Counted from the stretch's first letter, positions 29,573 to 38,602 are shown. The stretch is 64,000 nucleotides of DNA from Burkholderiales bacterium (GCA_028868995.1 JAGWTH010000015.1:1-64000), one strand, 5' to 3'. Notes: generated by a model not told the origin, from the letters alone. Numbers and translations: made by a program.

Positions 29573-30367
29573 TCAACGCCCGGTGAACCTCGGCTTGCGC
29601 TTCTCCATGAACGCCCGCCGCCCTTCGACGTAATCGGCGCTGGCGAAGCAGCGCTCGACCACCGCCCGGCACAGCGCCGGGTCGCGCTGCGACTCGTCCT
29701 TCAGCGCCTGCGCCACCAGGGTCTTGATGGAGGCCACCGTCAGCGGCGCGTTGCCCGCGATCCGCCCGGCGTAGTCGCGCACGTAGTCCTCCAGGCCGTC
29801 CGCCGGCAGCACGCGGTTCACCAGGCCCATGGCCAGCGCCTCCTGCGCCGTGAACTGCCGCGCCGTGTAGAAGATCTCGCGGGCGAAGGACGGGCCCACC
29901 ACCTCCACCAGCTTGCGCACGCCCTCGAACTCGTAGCCCAGGCCCAGCTTCGCCGCCGGCACGGCGAACATCGATCCCTCCGCGGCGAGGCGCAGGTCGC
30001 AGGCCAGCGCGATGGCCACGCCGGCGCCCATGCAGAAGCCGCGGATCATCGCCAGCGTGGGCTTGCCCGCGTCCTGCAGGACGGCCGTGGCCCGGCGGGC
30101 GACGGCGTCGTAGCCGGCGATCGTGCCGGCGCTGGAGCGCTTCTGCTCGAACTCGGAGATGTCGGCACCGGAGACGAAGGCCCTCTCGCCCGCGCCCTGG
30201 AGCACGATCACCCGCACCTCGTCGTCGGCCGCGAAGGCGCCCACGGCGTCGTGCAGCCCCTGCCACATGTCCAGCGACACCGCGTTGTGCTTCGCCGGCT
30301 GGTTGAAGGTGATCCAGCCGACCGCCCCTTCCTGGCGCGCGATCATGCGTTCGGTCTGCAGCTTCAT
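29573..30367 (-). CDS. Enoyl-CoA hydratase/isomerase family protein
   Basis: 264-residue crotonase-fold protein. The oxyanion-hole segments are seen (ERAFVSGADISEFE and RGFCMGAGVAIALACDLRLAA). The first catalytic Glu of classical hydratases is replaced by Met/Gly-type residues (FCMGAG) and the second region reads KLGLGYEFEGV, so it may be an isomerase, hydrolase or decarboxylase rather than a plain hydratase. Its start overlaps the CoA-transferase stop by four bases (ATGA), so the two are coupled. Confidence 0.87.
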   Translation of the reverse strand: MKLQTERMIARQEGAVGWITFNQPAKHNAVSLDMWQGLHDAVGAFAADDEVRVIVLQGAGERAFVSGADISEFEQKRSSAGTIAGYDAVARRATAVLQDAGKPTLAMIRGFCMGAGVAIALACDLRLAAEGSMFAVPAAKLGLGYEFEGVRKLVEVVGPSFAREIFYTARQFTAQEALAMGLVNRVLPADGLEDYVRDYAGRIAGNAPLTVASIKTLVAQALKDESQRDPALCRAVVERCFASADYVEGRRAFMEKRKPRFTGR

Positions 30368-31569
30368 GCCTTCGTCTCCGCGGCGCGCACGACGCCGGCA
30401 GCCAGCAGGTCGCGCACCTCGTCCTCGCCGTAGCCCGTCTCGCGCAGGATCTCCCCGGTGTGCTGGCCATGCAGCGGCGCCGGCCGGCGGATCTGCGTCA
30501 GGTCGCCGCTGGACTTCAGCGGCAGGCCCAGGGTCTTCATCGGGCCGATCCTCGGATGGTCGATGTCGTACACCATCTGGCGGTGCCGCACCTGCGGGTC
30601 GGCCAGGGCCTGGTCGTAGGTGTAGACCGGCCCGCCCGGCACGCCCGCGGCATCCAGCTTGCCGACCCAGTGGGCCGTGGGCTGCGTCACGAGGATGGCC
30701 TCGATCGCCTCCTGCAGCGCGTCGGCGTTCCTCACCCGCAGCGGATTGCGCGCGAACCGGGGGTCCTCCAGCCACTGCGGCTGCCCCACCACCTGCGTCG
30801 CGAAGGCGCGCCAAAGCTTCTCGCCGCTGGCGCCGACGGTGACGTAGCCGTCCCGGGTGCGGAAGGCCTGGTAGGGCGCCGAGCGGCGGTGCCGCGTGCC
30901 TGTGGCCGCCGGCAGCTCGCCGCCGCCGAAGAAGGCGCCGAACTCCCAGATGCTCCAGGCCAGCCCCGCCTCCAGCAGCGAGGTCTCCAGGTACTGGCCC
31001 TGGCCGTGGCGCAGCCGGCCGATGTAGGCGCCGAGGATGCCGTACAGCGTGGTCACGCCGCAGGCGATGTCGTTCATGGCGATGCCCACCTTGGCCGGAC
31101 GCCCGCCGGGGTAGCCGGTCATCATCATCACGCCGGACATGCCCTGGGCGATGATGTCGAAGCCGCCCTTGCGGCCGTAGGGCCCGGTCTGGCCGAAGCC
31201 GGACATGGACGCGTAGATCAGCGAGGGATGGACCTGCTTCAGGTCCTCGTAGGCGATCCCGAGCTTGCCCACCACGCCGGGGCGGAAGTTCTCCAGCACG
31301 ATCTCGCAGCGCGCCGCCAGCCGGTGCACGATCTCCCGGCCCTCGGGCGCCTTCAGGTCCACCGCGATGCTCTTCTTGTTGCGGTTCAGGACCGCGAAGC
31401 AGTAGGACTCGCCGTGCACCATGGGCTCGAAGTTGCGCGTGCTGTCGCCTTCCAGGCTCTCCAGTTTGATCACCTCGGCGCCCAGGTCGCCCAGCACCAT
31501 GCTGCAGTAGGGACCCGCCATCACGTTGGTCAGGTCGAGGACGCGGACGCCTTCGAGGGGAAGGGGCAT
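30364..31569 (-). CDS. CaiB/BaiF family CoA-transferase
   Basis: 401-residue class III CoA-transferase that moves CoA between carboxylic acids. The catalytic aspartate region is MNDIACGVTTLYGILGAYIGR. The N-terminus is EGVRVLDLTNVMAGPYCSMVLGDLGAEVIKLE in pieces, with NRNKKSIAVDLK further on. It lies between an aldo/keto reductase (11 bases upstream) and an enoyl-CoA hydratase-like gene (four-base overlap), forming an operon that would activate an organic acid as CoA ester and process it further. The acid is not identifiable. Confidence 0.9.
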   Translation of the reverse strand: MPLPLEGVRVLDLTNVMAGPYCSMVLGDLGAEVIKLESLEGDSTRNFEPMVHGESYCFAVLNRNKKSIAVDLKAPEGREIVHRLAARCEIVLENFRPGVVGKLGIAYEDLKQVHPSLIYASMSGFGQTGPYGRKGGFDIIAQGMSGVMMMTGYPGGRPAKVGIAMNDIACGVTTLYGILGAYIGRLRHGQGQYLETSLLEAGLAWSIWEFGAFFGGGELPAATGTRHRRSAPYQAFRTRDGYVTVGASGEKLWRAFATQVVGQPQWLEDPRFARNPLRVRNADALQEAIEAILVTQPTAHWVGKLDAAGVPGGPVYTYDQALADPQVRHRQMVYDIDHPRIGPMKTLGLPLKSSGDLTQIRRPAPLHGQHTGEILRETGYGEDEVRDLLAAGVVRAAETKA

Positions 31570-31580
31570 GGACGGGCTCC

Positions 31581-32582
31581 TCAGAAGACCTCGGTGTCGA
31601 CCTCGCGATTGGACTGCTCGCTGTAGCGGTTGCCCGCGACCGTCTTCTCGTTGACCAGCTCCCCCACCCGGGCCAGCAGCCCGGCCGACAGCTTCACGTC
31701 GGCGGCGGCCAGGTCCTCCAGCAGGTGCTCCACGCTGGTCGTCCCGGGGATGGGGAGGATGTCGCTGCCCTGGTGCAGCAGCCAGGCCAGGGCCAGCTGC
31801 GCCGGCGTGCAGCCGGCCTCCCGCGCCAGCGCCTTGTAGGCGGGCAGCAGCTGCAGGTTGCGCGCATGGTTCTCGGGGGAAAAGCGCGGCATGGACTTGC
31901 GGATGTCCTTCGCGTCGAAGGCGGCCACGTCGGGCACCGCGTCGCACAGGAAGCCGCGCGCCACCGGGCTGAAGGCCACGAAGGTGATGCCCAGCTCGCG
32001 GCAGGCGGCCAGCACCGCGATCTCGGGGTTGCGCGTCCACAGCGAATACTCGGTCTGCACCGCGGTGATGGGGTGCACCGCGTGCGCCCGGCGGAGGGTG
32101 GCGGCCGACACCTCCGACAGGCCGATGGTGCGCACCTTGCCCTGCTCCACCAGGCGGCTGAGCGCACCCACGCTCTCCTCGATCGGCACCGCCTTGTCCC
32201 AGCGGTGCAGGTAGTACAGGTCGATCACGTCGGTCTGCAGGCGGCGCAGGCTGTCCTCGCAGTTGCGGCGGATCGCCTCCGGGCGGCCGTCGATCACGCG
32301 GCGGGTCACGCCGTCGTCGCCGGTCACGCCCGCCATGCCGCCCTTGCTGCACAGGGTGATCTCGTGGCGGTGCGGCTTGAGCACGCGGCCGACCAGCGTC
32401 TCGTTGGAACCAAAGCCGTACAGCGCCGCGGTGTCGAACAGCGTCACGCCGGCGTCCAGCGCGGCGCGCAGGACTTTCTCGCCCTGTTCGGCCGAGGGCG
32501 GGGTGCCGTAGGCGTGGCTCAGGTTCATGCAGCCGAGGCCGATGGCGGTGACGGTGAAGGGGCCCAGTTGTCTGTTCTGCAT
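31581..32582 (-). CDS. Aldo/keto reductase
   Basis: 333-residue (alpha/beta)8 NADPH-dependent oxidoreductase. Catalytic tetrad elements: Asp and Tyr in FDTAALYGFGSNE, Lys in TLCSKGG, His in YYLHRWD. The phosphate-binding region at the C-terminus is LPIPGTTSVEHLLEDL. It resembles the AKR13/YajO-type reductases of unknown carbonyl substrate. First gene of the CoA-transferase operon. Confidence 0.9.
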   Translation of the reverse strand: MQNRQLGPFTVTAIGLGCMNLSHAYGTPPSAEQGEKVLRAALDAGVTLFDTAALYGFGSNETLVGRVLKPHRHEITLCSKGGMAGVTGDDGVTRRVIDGRPEAIRRNCEDSLRRLQTDVIDLYYLHRWDKAVPIEESVGALSRLVEQGKVRTIGLSEVSAATLRRAHAVHPITAVQTEYSLWTRNPEIAVLAACRELGITFVAFSPVARGFLCDAVPDVAAFDAKDIRKSMPRFSPENHARNLQLLPAYKALAREAGCTPAQLALAWLLHQGSDILPIPGTTSVEHLLEDLAAADVKLSAGLLARVGELVNEKTVAGNRYSEQSNREVDTEVF

Positions 32583-32627
32583 GCCCCTATTCTCCCGTCA
32601 TTCGCGCCCGGCCGCGCGGCCGGGGGC

Positions 32628-33053
32628 TCAGTCCGGGCTGTCGAAGTAGAAGACCGCGTCGCGCCGGCCCTGCGGCGGAACGGTCAGCTTGCGGGGCGGC
32701 GCCTTCTGGCCATGCCAGGACGCGTACAGCGTGTAGGTCCCCGGCGCCAGGTCGACCAGCAGCCAGGGCCCGCTCAGCGGCTGGTTGAACACGGCGCGCC
32801 CCTGGGCGTCGGCGATCAGCAGCTGCACGTCGGCCAGGTATTCGCCCGAGCCGCGGGCGGCCGTTCGCACCCACAGGTTGTAGCGGTCCTTCTCCTGCTG
32901 CAGCGCCTGGACCTCGTCCAGGCCGATGCCGCCCATGACGTAGGGCCCGCCGGCCGCGGTGCGGCCGCGATCGGCGGCCGCGGCCAGGCCGCAGCCGGCC
33001 AGCAGCAGCAAGGCAAGGGCTCCCGTCGCCGTCCGCCGCACGATGTTCTCCAT
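32628..33053 (-). CDS. Hypothetical exported lipoprotein with carboxypeptidase-regulatory-like fold
   Basis: 141 residues. The N-terminus is a lipoprotein-type signal (ALALLLLAGCGLAAA). The rest is predicted to be beta-rich, with LLIADAQGRAVFNQPLSGPWLLVDLAPGTYTL in pieces, which resembles transthyretin-like or carboxypeptidase-regulatory domains. A periplasmic or outer-membrane-attached beta-sandwich protein is likely. It is divergent from the proton ATPase; function unknown. Confidence 0.65.
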   Translation of the reverse strand: MENIVRRTATGALALLLLAGCGLAAAADRGRTAAGGPYVMGGIGLDEVQALQQEKDRYNLWVRTAARGSGEYLADVQLLIADAQGRAVFNQPLSGPWLLVDLAPGTYTLYASWHGQKAPPRKLTVPPQGRRDAVFYFDSPD

Positions 33054-33113
33054 GGCTGACTCCCGTTGCGTCTACGTGGGATGGGACACTGGCGGCGCGA
33101 GTTCCCTCGCTGC

Positions 33114-33127
33114 TTGACGCGAATCAA
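33114..33127. promoter_or_regulatory. FNR-like box upstream of the proton ATPase
   Basis: TTGACGCGAATCAA matches TTGAT-N4-ATCAA at nine of ten defined positions. Its centre is about 43 bases before the ATPase ATG, so the transcription start would be close to the ATG if the factor activates from -41. Confidence 0.45.
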
Positions 33128-33163
33128 GCCCACCCGGCCCGCCGCCCTCCACATTGCCCGACC

Positions 33164-35572
33164 ATGGAGCCATCCGCGACCCCTGACCCCGCGACCGGCG
33201 GCCTCGGCACGCAGGAAGCGCAGCGCCTGCTGGCCACCGTCGGCGCCAACGAGGTGGCCGGCCGGCCCGAGCGCCGCTGGCAGCGCTTCCTCGCCAAGTT
33301 CTGGGGCCCCTCGGCCTGGATGCTGGAAACCATCGCGGTCGTCTCCCTGCTCCTGGGCAAGCACGGCGACGCGGGGCTGGTCGCCTTGCTGCTGGTGCTC
33401 AACGCCGTGCTCGCCTACGCCCAGGAGCGGCGCGCCTCGGCGGCCCTGGAAGCGCTCAAGCAGCGTCTGCAGCTCGAAGCGCGGGTGCTGCGCGACGGCC
33501 GCTGGCAGAAGCTGCCCGCGCGCGAGCTGGTGCCGGGTGACGTGATCCGCTGCCGCGCCGGCGACCTGGTTCCGGCGGACGCGCGCATCGCCTCGGGTTC
33601 TCTTACGGCCGACGAGTCGGTGCTGACCGGCGAATCGCGCGAGCTCGCCAAGCAGGCGGGCGACATGGCGTATTCGGGCACGCTGGTGCGCCACGGCGAG
33701 GCCACCGCGGAAGTGACCGCCACCGGCACCCGCAGCCGCTTCGGGCGAACCGCGCAGCTGGTGCGCGATGCGCAGCCTCAGATGCACGTGGAGGCGCTGA
33801 TCGCGCGCATCGTGCGCTGGCTGGCGCTGATCGTCGGGACGCTGGTGGCCGCCGTGTTCGTGCTGGCCTGGCTGCAAGGCCAGCCGGTGATGGAGACCGC
33901 GCGGCTGTCCCTGGTGCTGCTCATGAGCGCGGTCCCGGTGGCGCTGCCCGTGATGCTGACGGTGACGATGGCGGCCGGGGCCCTGGAGCTCTCGCGCCAG
34001 GGCGTGCTGGTCACGCACCTGAGCGCGGCGGAGGACGCGGCGGTGATGGACACGCTGCTGGTCGACAAGACGGGAACGCTCACCCGGAACCAGCTCGAGC
34101 TCGCCGGCCTGGTCGCCCTCCCGGGCTTCACCGAGGACGAGGTGCTGCGGACCGCGGCGCTGGCCTCCGACGAGGCGGACCAGGACCCGATCGACCTGGC
34201 CGTGCTGCACGCGGCGGCCGCCCGCGGCCTGCCCTGGCCCGGCCCCGGCAGCCGCATCTCCTTCTCGCCCTTCGACCCGGCCAACCGCCGCACCGAGGCG
34301 CTGGTGCGCCTGGACGGCCGGCCGGTGCGCGCGATGAAGGGCGCGGTGCGCACACTGGCTCAGGCCTGCGGCCTGGCCGGCGACGCGCTGCAGGCGCTGC
34401 TGGCCCGGGTCGACCAGGCGGGCGAGGCGGGCCAGCGCGCGCTGGCGGTCGCCCGGTCCGAGGGGGACGGCCCGCCCGTGCTGCTGGGCCTGCTGCTGCT
34501 GCAGGACCCGCCGCGCCCCGACGCCGGCCAGCTGGTGCGGCGCCTGCGCGACCTGGGCATCGACATCAAGATGCTCACCGGCGATGCGCTGCCGGTGGCG
34601 CGCAGCGTCGCTCGCCAGATCGGCCTGGGCGAGATCGCGCGCTATGCGCAGGTGGCGCCCGCCGGCGAGGGGCACGGCACGCCCGACGCCGCGGCCCTGG
34701 CCGCCCTCGACGGCTTCGCCGAGGTCTATCCGGAGGACAAGTTCGCGGTGGCCCGCCAGCTGCAGTCCGCGGACCACGTGGTGGGCATGACCGGCGACGG
34801 CGTCAACGACGCCCCGGCCCTGCGCCAGGCGGAGGTGGGCATCGCGGTGGCCGGCGCGACCGACACGGCCAAGGCGGCTGCGAGCGTCGTGCTGACCCAG
34901 CCGGGGCTCACCAACATCGTGCCCCTGGTGGAACACGGCCGCATGGCCTACCAGCGGGTGCTGACCTGGATCCTCAACAAGATCAGCCGCACGATCGTCA
35001 AGGCGGGCTTCGTCGCCGTGGCCTTCGTCGCCACCGGCCGCTTCGTGGTCTCCGCCTTCGCCATGCTGCTGCTGGTGTTCATGACCGACCTGATGAAGGT
35101 CTCGCTGGCCACCGACCGCGTGGCGCCCTCGCCGCGGCCCGAGTCCTGGGACATCGCCCCGCAGGTGAAGATCGCCGTCGTGCTGGGCCTGCTGATGCTG
35201 CTGGAGTCGCTCGCGGCGCTGGCCGCCGCCTGGAGGCCGCTGCGGCTGGACGCCGATGCCGGGCGGCTGTACGCCTTCAGCTTCCTGGTGATGCTGTATT
35301 TCGGTCCCTTGTCGATCCTGTCGCTGCGCGAGCGCCGCTGGTTCGGCGCCTCCCGGCCCGGCCGGCTGCTGGCCACGGCGATGGCCTCGGAGCTGGTGAT
35401 CGGGACGATCGTGTCCCAGCTCGGAATCGCGGAGCTGCACCCGCTGCCCCTGGCCCAGGTCCTGCTGCTGCTCGCCTACGCGATGGCGTGCAGCCTGCTG
35501 CTCAACGACCCAGTCAAGGTCGGGCTGATGCGCCGGCTGCACGGCGCCGGCGGGGCCGCGCTTCCGGATTAA
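33164..35572 (+). CDS. P3-type plasma-membrane H+-ATPase
   Basis: 802-residue P-type ATPase of the proton-pumping group (PMA1-like), exporting H+ or possibly another cation. Cytoplasmic actuator motif LTGES, phosphorylation site DKTGTLT with Asp301, nucleotide-binding domain, hinge MTGDGVNDAPAL, and up to ten membrane helices. The membrane motif AVPVALPVML replaces the CPC of heavy-metal pumps, as in P3 ATPases. It has no N-terminal metal-binding domain. A FNR-like box precedes it and MarC follows after 28 bases. Such pumps help with acid or anoxic energy stress. Confidence 0.88.
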   Translation: MEPSATPDPATGGLGTQEAQRLLATVGANEVAGRPERRWQRFLAKFWGPSAWMLETIAVVSLLLGKHGDAGLVALLLVLNAVLAYAQERRASAALEALKQRLQLEARVLRDGRWQKLPARELVPGDVIRCRAGDLVPADARIASGSLTADESVLTGESRELAKQAGDMAYSGTLVRHGEATAEVTATGTRSRFGRTAQLVRDAQPQMHVEALIARIVRWLALIVGTLVAAVFVLAWLQGQPVMETARLSLVLLMSAVPVALPVMLTVTMAAGALELSRQGVLVTHLSAAEDAAVMDTLLVDKTGTLTRNQLELAGLVALPGFTEDEVLRTAALASDEADQDPIDLAVLHAAAARGLPWPGPGSRISFSPFDPANRRTEALVRLDGRPVRAMKGAVRTLAQACGLAGDALQALLARVDQAGEAGQRALAVARSEGDGPPVLLGLLLLQDPPRPDAGQLVRRLRDLGIDIKMLTGDALPVARSVARQIGLGEIARYAQVAPAGEGHGTPDAAALAALDGFAEVYPEDKFAVARQLQSADHVVGMTGDGVNDAPALRQAEVGIAVAGATDTAKAAASVVLTQPGLTNIVPLVEHGRMAYQRVLTWILNKISRTIVKAGFVAVAFVATGRFVVSAFAMLLLVFMTDLMKVSLATDRVAPSPRPESWDIAPQVKIAVVLGLLMLLESLAALAAAWRPLRLDADAGRLYAFSFLVMLYFGPLSILSLRERRWFGASRPGRLLATAMASELVIGTIVSQLGIAELHPLPLAQVLLLLAYAMACSLLLNDPVKVGLMRRLHGAGGAALPD

Positions 35573-35600
35573 GCTCGCTGCAAACGCCCGCCCCGACGCG

Positions 35601-36206
35601 ATGTTCAACGACTTCCTGTCCGCCTTCATCCTGCTGCTGCTGGTGCTCGACCCGTTCGGGGCGCTGCCGCTGTTCATCTCGGTCATGCAGCACGTGGCCC
35701 CCGGGCGGCGGCGGCTCGTGGCCCTGCGCGAGACGGCGATCGCCTTCGTCCTGCTGCTGGCCTTCCTGCTGGCGGGCCCGCGTTTCCTGCAGGTGATGAG
35801 CCTGTCGCAGCGCTCGCTGGAGGTGGCCGGCGGCGTGATCCTGCTGATCATTGCCCTGCGCATGGTGTTCGGCCGCGCCGACGCCATCGGCGTGTCGAAC
35901 AGCGACAACGGCGGCGAGCCGCTGATCGTGCCGCTGGCCGTGCCGCTGCTGGCTGGGCCCTCGGCCATGGCCACGGTGCTGGTCCACGCCTCCCGCTACC
36001 CCGAGCGCCTGCTGACCTGGTCGGCGGCCCTGCTGGCGGCGATGACGGTGTCGCTGGCCATGCTGCTGGCGGCCGAAAGGCTGCGCCGCTGGCTGGGCGA
36101 TCCGCTGATCGCGGCCATCGAGCGGCTGATGGGCCTGGTGCTGACGGCGGTGGCGATCGAGATGATCCTCGGCGGCCTCAAGCGCTACCTGCTCGGCAGC
36201 AGCTGA
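35601..36206 (+). CDS. MarC family inner membrane protein
   Basis: 201 residues with six membrane segments of the MarC/UPF0056 family (LLVLDPFGALPLFISVM near the N-terminus, IVPLAVPLLAGPSAMATVLV in the centre). Members are not linked to multidrug resistance as once thought, and their function is open. It begins 28 bases after the proton ATPase and is probably co-transcribed. Confidence 0.87.
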   Translation: MFNDFLSAFILLLLVLDPFGALPLFISVMQHVAPGRRRLVALRETAIAFVLLLAFLLAGPRFLQVMSLSQRSLEVAGGVILLIIALRMVFGRADAIGVSNSDNGGEPLIVPLAVPLLAGPSAMATVLVHASRYPERLLTWSAALLAAMTVSLAMLLAAERLRRWLGDPLIAAIERLMGLVLTAVAIEMILGGLKRYLLGSS

Positions 36207-36227
36207 GGCGACCGCAGCGCGGCGCCC

Positions 36228-36241
36228 TTGAGATTCGTCAA
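36228..36241. promoter_or_regulatory. FNR-like box upstream of the E1 alpha gene
   Basis: TTGAGATTCGTCAA, a TTGA-N6-TCAA palindrome related to the FNR/DNR site with two mismatches at the inner positions. It lies 56 bases before the E1 alpha ATG and is the only clear operator-like element there. Confidence 0.35.
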
Positions 36242-36296
36242 GGCACCGGCGGGTCCGCTGGCTAGATTGCAGGCTCCCCTACCGCAAGGAGAGCGC

Positions 36297-37304
36297 ATGA
36301 AACCCACTGCCGAGAAGCTGCTGTGGATGTACGAGACCATGCTCGTCATCCGCCGCTACGAGGAAGCGCTGGCCCAGGTCTACCTCGAAGGCAAGCTGCC
36401 GCCGGCCATCCAGAAGGGGCTGGCCTTCGACATCGCCTCGGGGCCCATCCCCGGCGAGATGCACCTGGCGGCGGGACAGGAGCCGGTGGCCGTGGGCGTC
36501 TGCGCCCACCTCACCGACGCCGACACGCTGGTGGGCACGCACCGGCCGCACCACTTCGCCATCGCCAAGGGCGTGCCGCTGGACCGGATGACCGCGGAGA
36601 TCTTCGGCAAGGCCACGGGCCTCGGCCGCGGCAAGGGCGGCCACATGCACCTGTTCGACCCCGAGCGCCGCTTCAGCTGCAGCGGCATCGTCGGCGCCAG
36701 CCTGCCGCCGGCCTGCGGCGCGGCGCTGGCGGCGAAGATGACCGGGCGCAAGACGGTGGGCGTCGCCTTCTTCGGCGAGGGCGCGGCCAACCAGGGCACC
36801 TTCCACGAATCGCTGAACCTCTCGGCCCTGTGGCAGTTGCCGGCGATCTTCGTGTGCGAGGACAACCGCTGGGCGATCTCGGTGCCCAAGGACCACGCGA
36901 CGGCGATCCCGTCCAATGCCGCGCGCGCCGCCGCCTACGACATCCCCGGCATCGCCGTGGACAGGAACGATGCGATCGCCGTCTATGAGGCCATGGCCCG
37001 GGCAGTCGAGCGCGCTCGCGGCGGCGGCGGCCCGACCCTCATCGAGGTGAAGACCGACCGCTGGTTCGGCCATTTCCAGGGCGACGCCGAGGTCTACCGG
37101 CCCAAGGGCGAGGTGCCGGAGCTGCGCAAGCACGACCCCATCCCCGCACTGGCCGCGGAGCTGCGCCGCCAGCAGCTGCTGGACGACGCCAAGGACAGGA
37201 GCCTGCAGAACGGCGCCGCCGCCCGCGTGCAGGTCGCGATGGATTTCGCCCGCCGCAGCCCCTATCCGGCCGCGGACGAGGCGCTGCAGGACGTCTTTGC
37301 CTGA
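36297..37304 (+). CDS. Thiamine-dependent 2-oxoacid (pyruvate/acetoin-type) dehydrogenase E1 subunit alpha
   Basis: 335-residue E1 alpha of the acetoin/branched-chain type. The TPP motif is FFGEGAANQGTFHESLNLSA to EDNRW in pieces, with TGLGRGKGGHMHLFD and the phosphorylation-loop equivalent in GHFQGDAEVYR. The ATG at 36297 has AAGGAG before it. First gene of a tight operon: the beta subunit follows by 15 bases, then a separate lipoyl domain and a lipoate-ligase-like gene. Pyruvate, acetoin or another short 2-oxo/hydroxy-ketone are possible substrates; the absence of AcoC/AcoL-like genes speaks against a standard acetoin operon. Confidence 0.87.
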   Translation: MKPTAEKLLWMYETMLVIRRYEEALAQVYLEGKLPPAIQKGLAFDIASGPIPGEMHLAAGQEPVAVGVCAHLTDADTLVGTHRPHHFAIAKGVPLDRMTAEIFGKATGLGRGKGGHMHLFDPERRFSCSGIVGASLPPACGAALAAKMTGRKTVGVAFFGEGAANQGTFHESLNLSALWQLPAIFVCEDNRWAISVPKDHATAIPSNAARAAAYDIPGIAVDRNDAIAVYEAMARAVERARGGGGPTLIEVKTDRWFGHFQGDAEVYRPKGEVPELRKHDPIPALAAELRRQQLLDDAKDRSLQNGAAARVQVAMDFARRSPYPAADEALQDVFA

Positions 37305-37319
37305 ACCGAGGAGCACGCC

Positions 37320-38354
37320 ATGGCAGACCCGCGCAACCTCACGATGGCCCAGGCGATCGCCGAGGCGATCGGCCAGGAAATGGAACGCGACCCCAAGGTG
37401 TTCGCGATGGGCGAGGACATCGGCCGCTACGGCGGCATCTTCAGCGCCACCAGCGGCCTGCTGGACCGCTTCGGCCCCGAGCGCATCCGCGACACGCCGA
37501 TCTCGGAAAGCGCCTTCATCGGCGCGGCCACGGGTGCGGCGGCCGAAGGCCTGCGGCCGATCGCCGAACTGATGTTCGTCGACTTCTTCGGCGTGTGCAT
37601 GGACCAGATCTACAACCACCTGGCCAAGAACACCTACATGTCCGGCGGCGCGGTCAAGCTGCCGGTGGTGCTGATGACGGCCATCGGCGGCGGCTACGGC
37701 GACGCGGCGCAGCACTCGCAGTGCCTCTATTCCACCTTCGCGCACATGCCGGGCCTGAAGGTGGTGGTTCCCTCCAACGCCTACGACGCCAAGGGCCTGA
37801 TGATCCAGGCGATCCGCGACGACAACCCGGTGATGTACTTCTTCCACAAGGGCCTCATGGGCCTGCCCTGGATGCAGTACTTCGAAGGCGCCACCACCAC
37901 GGTGCCGGCCGAGCCCTACACCCTGCCCTTCGGCCAGGCGGCCGTGGTGCGCAAGGGCAGCGACGTGACCATCGTCGCGGTCAGCCAGATGGTGCACAAG
38001 GCCGTGCTCGCGGCCAACGAGCTGACGGCGCAAGGCATCTCGGCGGAGGTGGTCGACCTGCGCACGCTGGTGCCGCTGGACATCGATACGGTGCTGAAGT
38101 CGGTGGCGAAGACCGGCCGCCTGCTGATCGCCGACGAGGACTACCTGCGCTTCGGCTTCAGCGGCGAGATCGCCGCCTGCGTCGCCGAACGGATGGACGA
38201 GGTGAAGCTGAAGGCGCCGATCAGGCGCCTGGCGGTGCCGCAGGTGCCCATCCCCTACAGCCGGCCGCTGGAGCAGGCCGTGATCCCCTCAGTCGAACGC
38301 ATCGCCGAGGCGTGCGTCGCGCTGGTCGGCGCCGGGGTGAAGGCCATCGCATGA
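37320..38354 (+). CDS. Thiamine-dependent 2-oxoacid dehydrogenase E1 subunit beta
   Basis: 344-residue transketolase-fold beta subunit paired with the E1 alpha just upstream. Conserved segments: MGEDIGRYGGIF, DTPISESAFIGAATGAA, LPVVLMTAIGGGYGDAAQHSQ, and VVDLRTLVPLD in the C-terminal domain. GAGGA precedes the ATG. The stop overlaps the next start (ATGA), so the lipoyl protein is translationally coupled to it. Confidence 0.9.
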   Translation: MADPRNLTMAQAIAEAIGQEMERDPKVFAMGEDIGRYGGIFSATSGLLDRFGPERIRDTPISESAFIGAATGAAAEGLRPIAELMFVDFFGVCMDQIYNHLAKNTYMSGGAVKLPVVLMTAIGGGYGDAAQHSQCLYSTFAHMPGLKVVVPSNAYDAKGLMIQAIRDDNPVMYFFHKGLMGLPWMQYFEGATTTVPAEPYTLPFGQAAVVRKGSDVTIVAVSQMVHKAVLAANELTAQGISAEVVDLRTLVPLDIDTVLKSVAKTGRLLIADEDYLRFGFSGEIAACVAERMDEVKLKAPIRRLAVPQVPIPYSRPLEQAVIPSVERIAEACVALVGAGVKAIA

Positions 38355-38602
38355 ACCTCGTGGATGTCGTGCTGCCCGATCGATTCTGGGAGGGCGTGGA
38401 TGCGAACGTGCAGGCGCTGCTCGATGCCTGGATGGTCTCCGCCGACGCGACCGTAGAGGCGGGCCAGCCGCTCGCGCGCGCCGTGCTGGTGAAGACCACG
38501 CTGGAGATCGAGGCGCCCGTGTCCGGGAAGATGCAGGGTTTCCTGGTCGCCGCCGGCGACAACTTCGCGCGCGGGCAGGTGCTCGCGCGCATCGAGACCT
38601 AG
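38351..38602 (+). CDS. Free-standing lipoyl-domain protein
   Basis: 83-residue biotinyl/lipoyl carrier domain with nothing else attached: no E1-binding domain and no acyltransferase core. The candidate modified lysine is K48 in RAVLVKTTLEIEAPVSG, at the tip of the beta hairpin, followed by the second half-motif GFLVAAGDNFARGQVLARIE. It overlaps the E1 beta stop by four bases and shares one base with the start of the ligase-like gene (TAGTG), so the three are tightly coupled. It may receive the acyl group from the E1 and pass it to an E2 core encoded elsewhere, or act as a hydrogen/acyl carrier by itself. Confidence 0.8.
   Translation: MNLVDVVLPDRFWEGVDANVQALLDAWMVSADATVEAGQPLARAVLVKTTLEIEAPVSGKMQGFLVAAGDNFARGQVLARIET

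Noticed and set aside
32816-35974. Open frame of about 1050 codons antisense to the proton ATPase
   Set aside because: Antisense shadow with low-complexity composition; the opposite strand encodes a complete P-type ATPase with all motifs.
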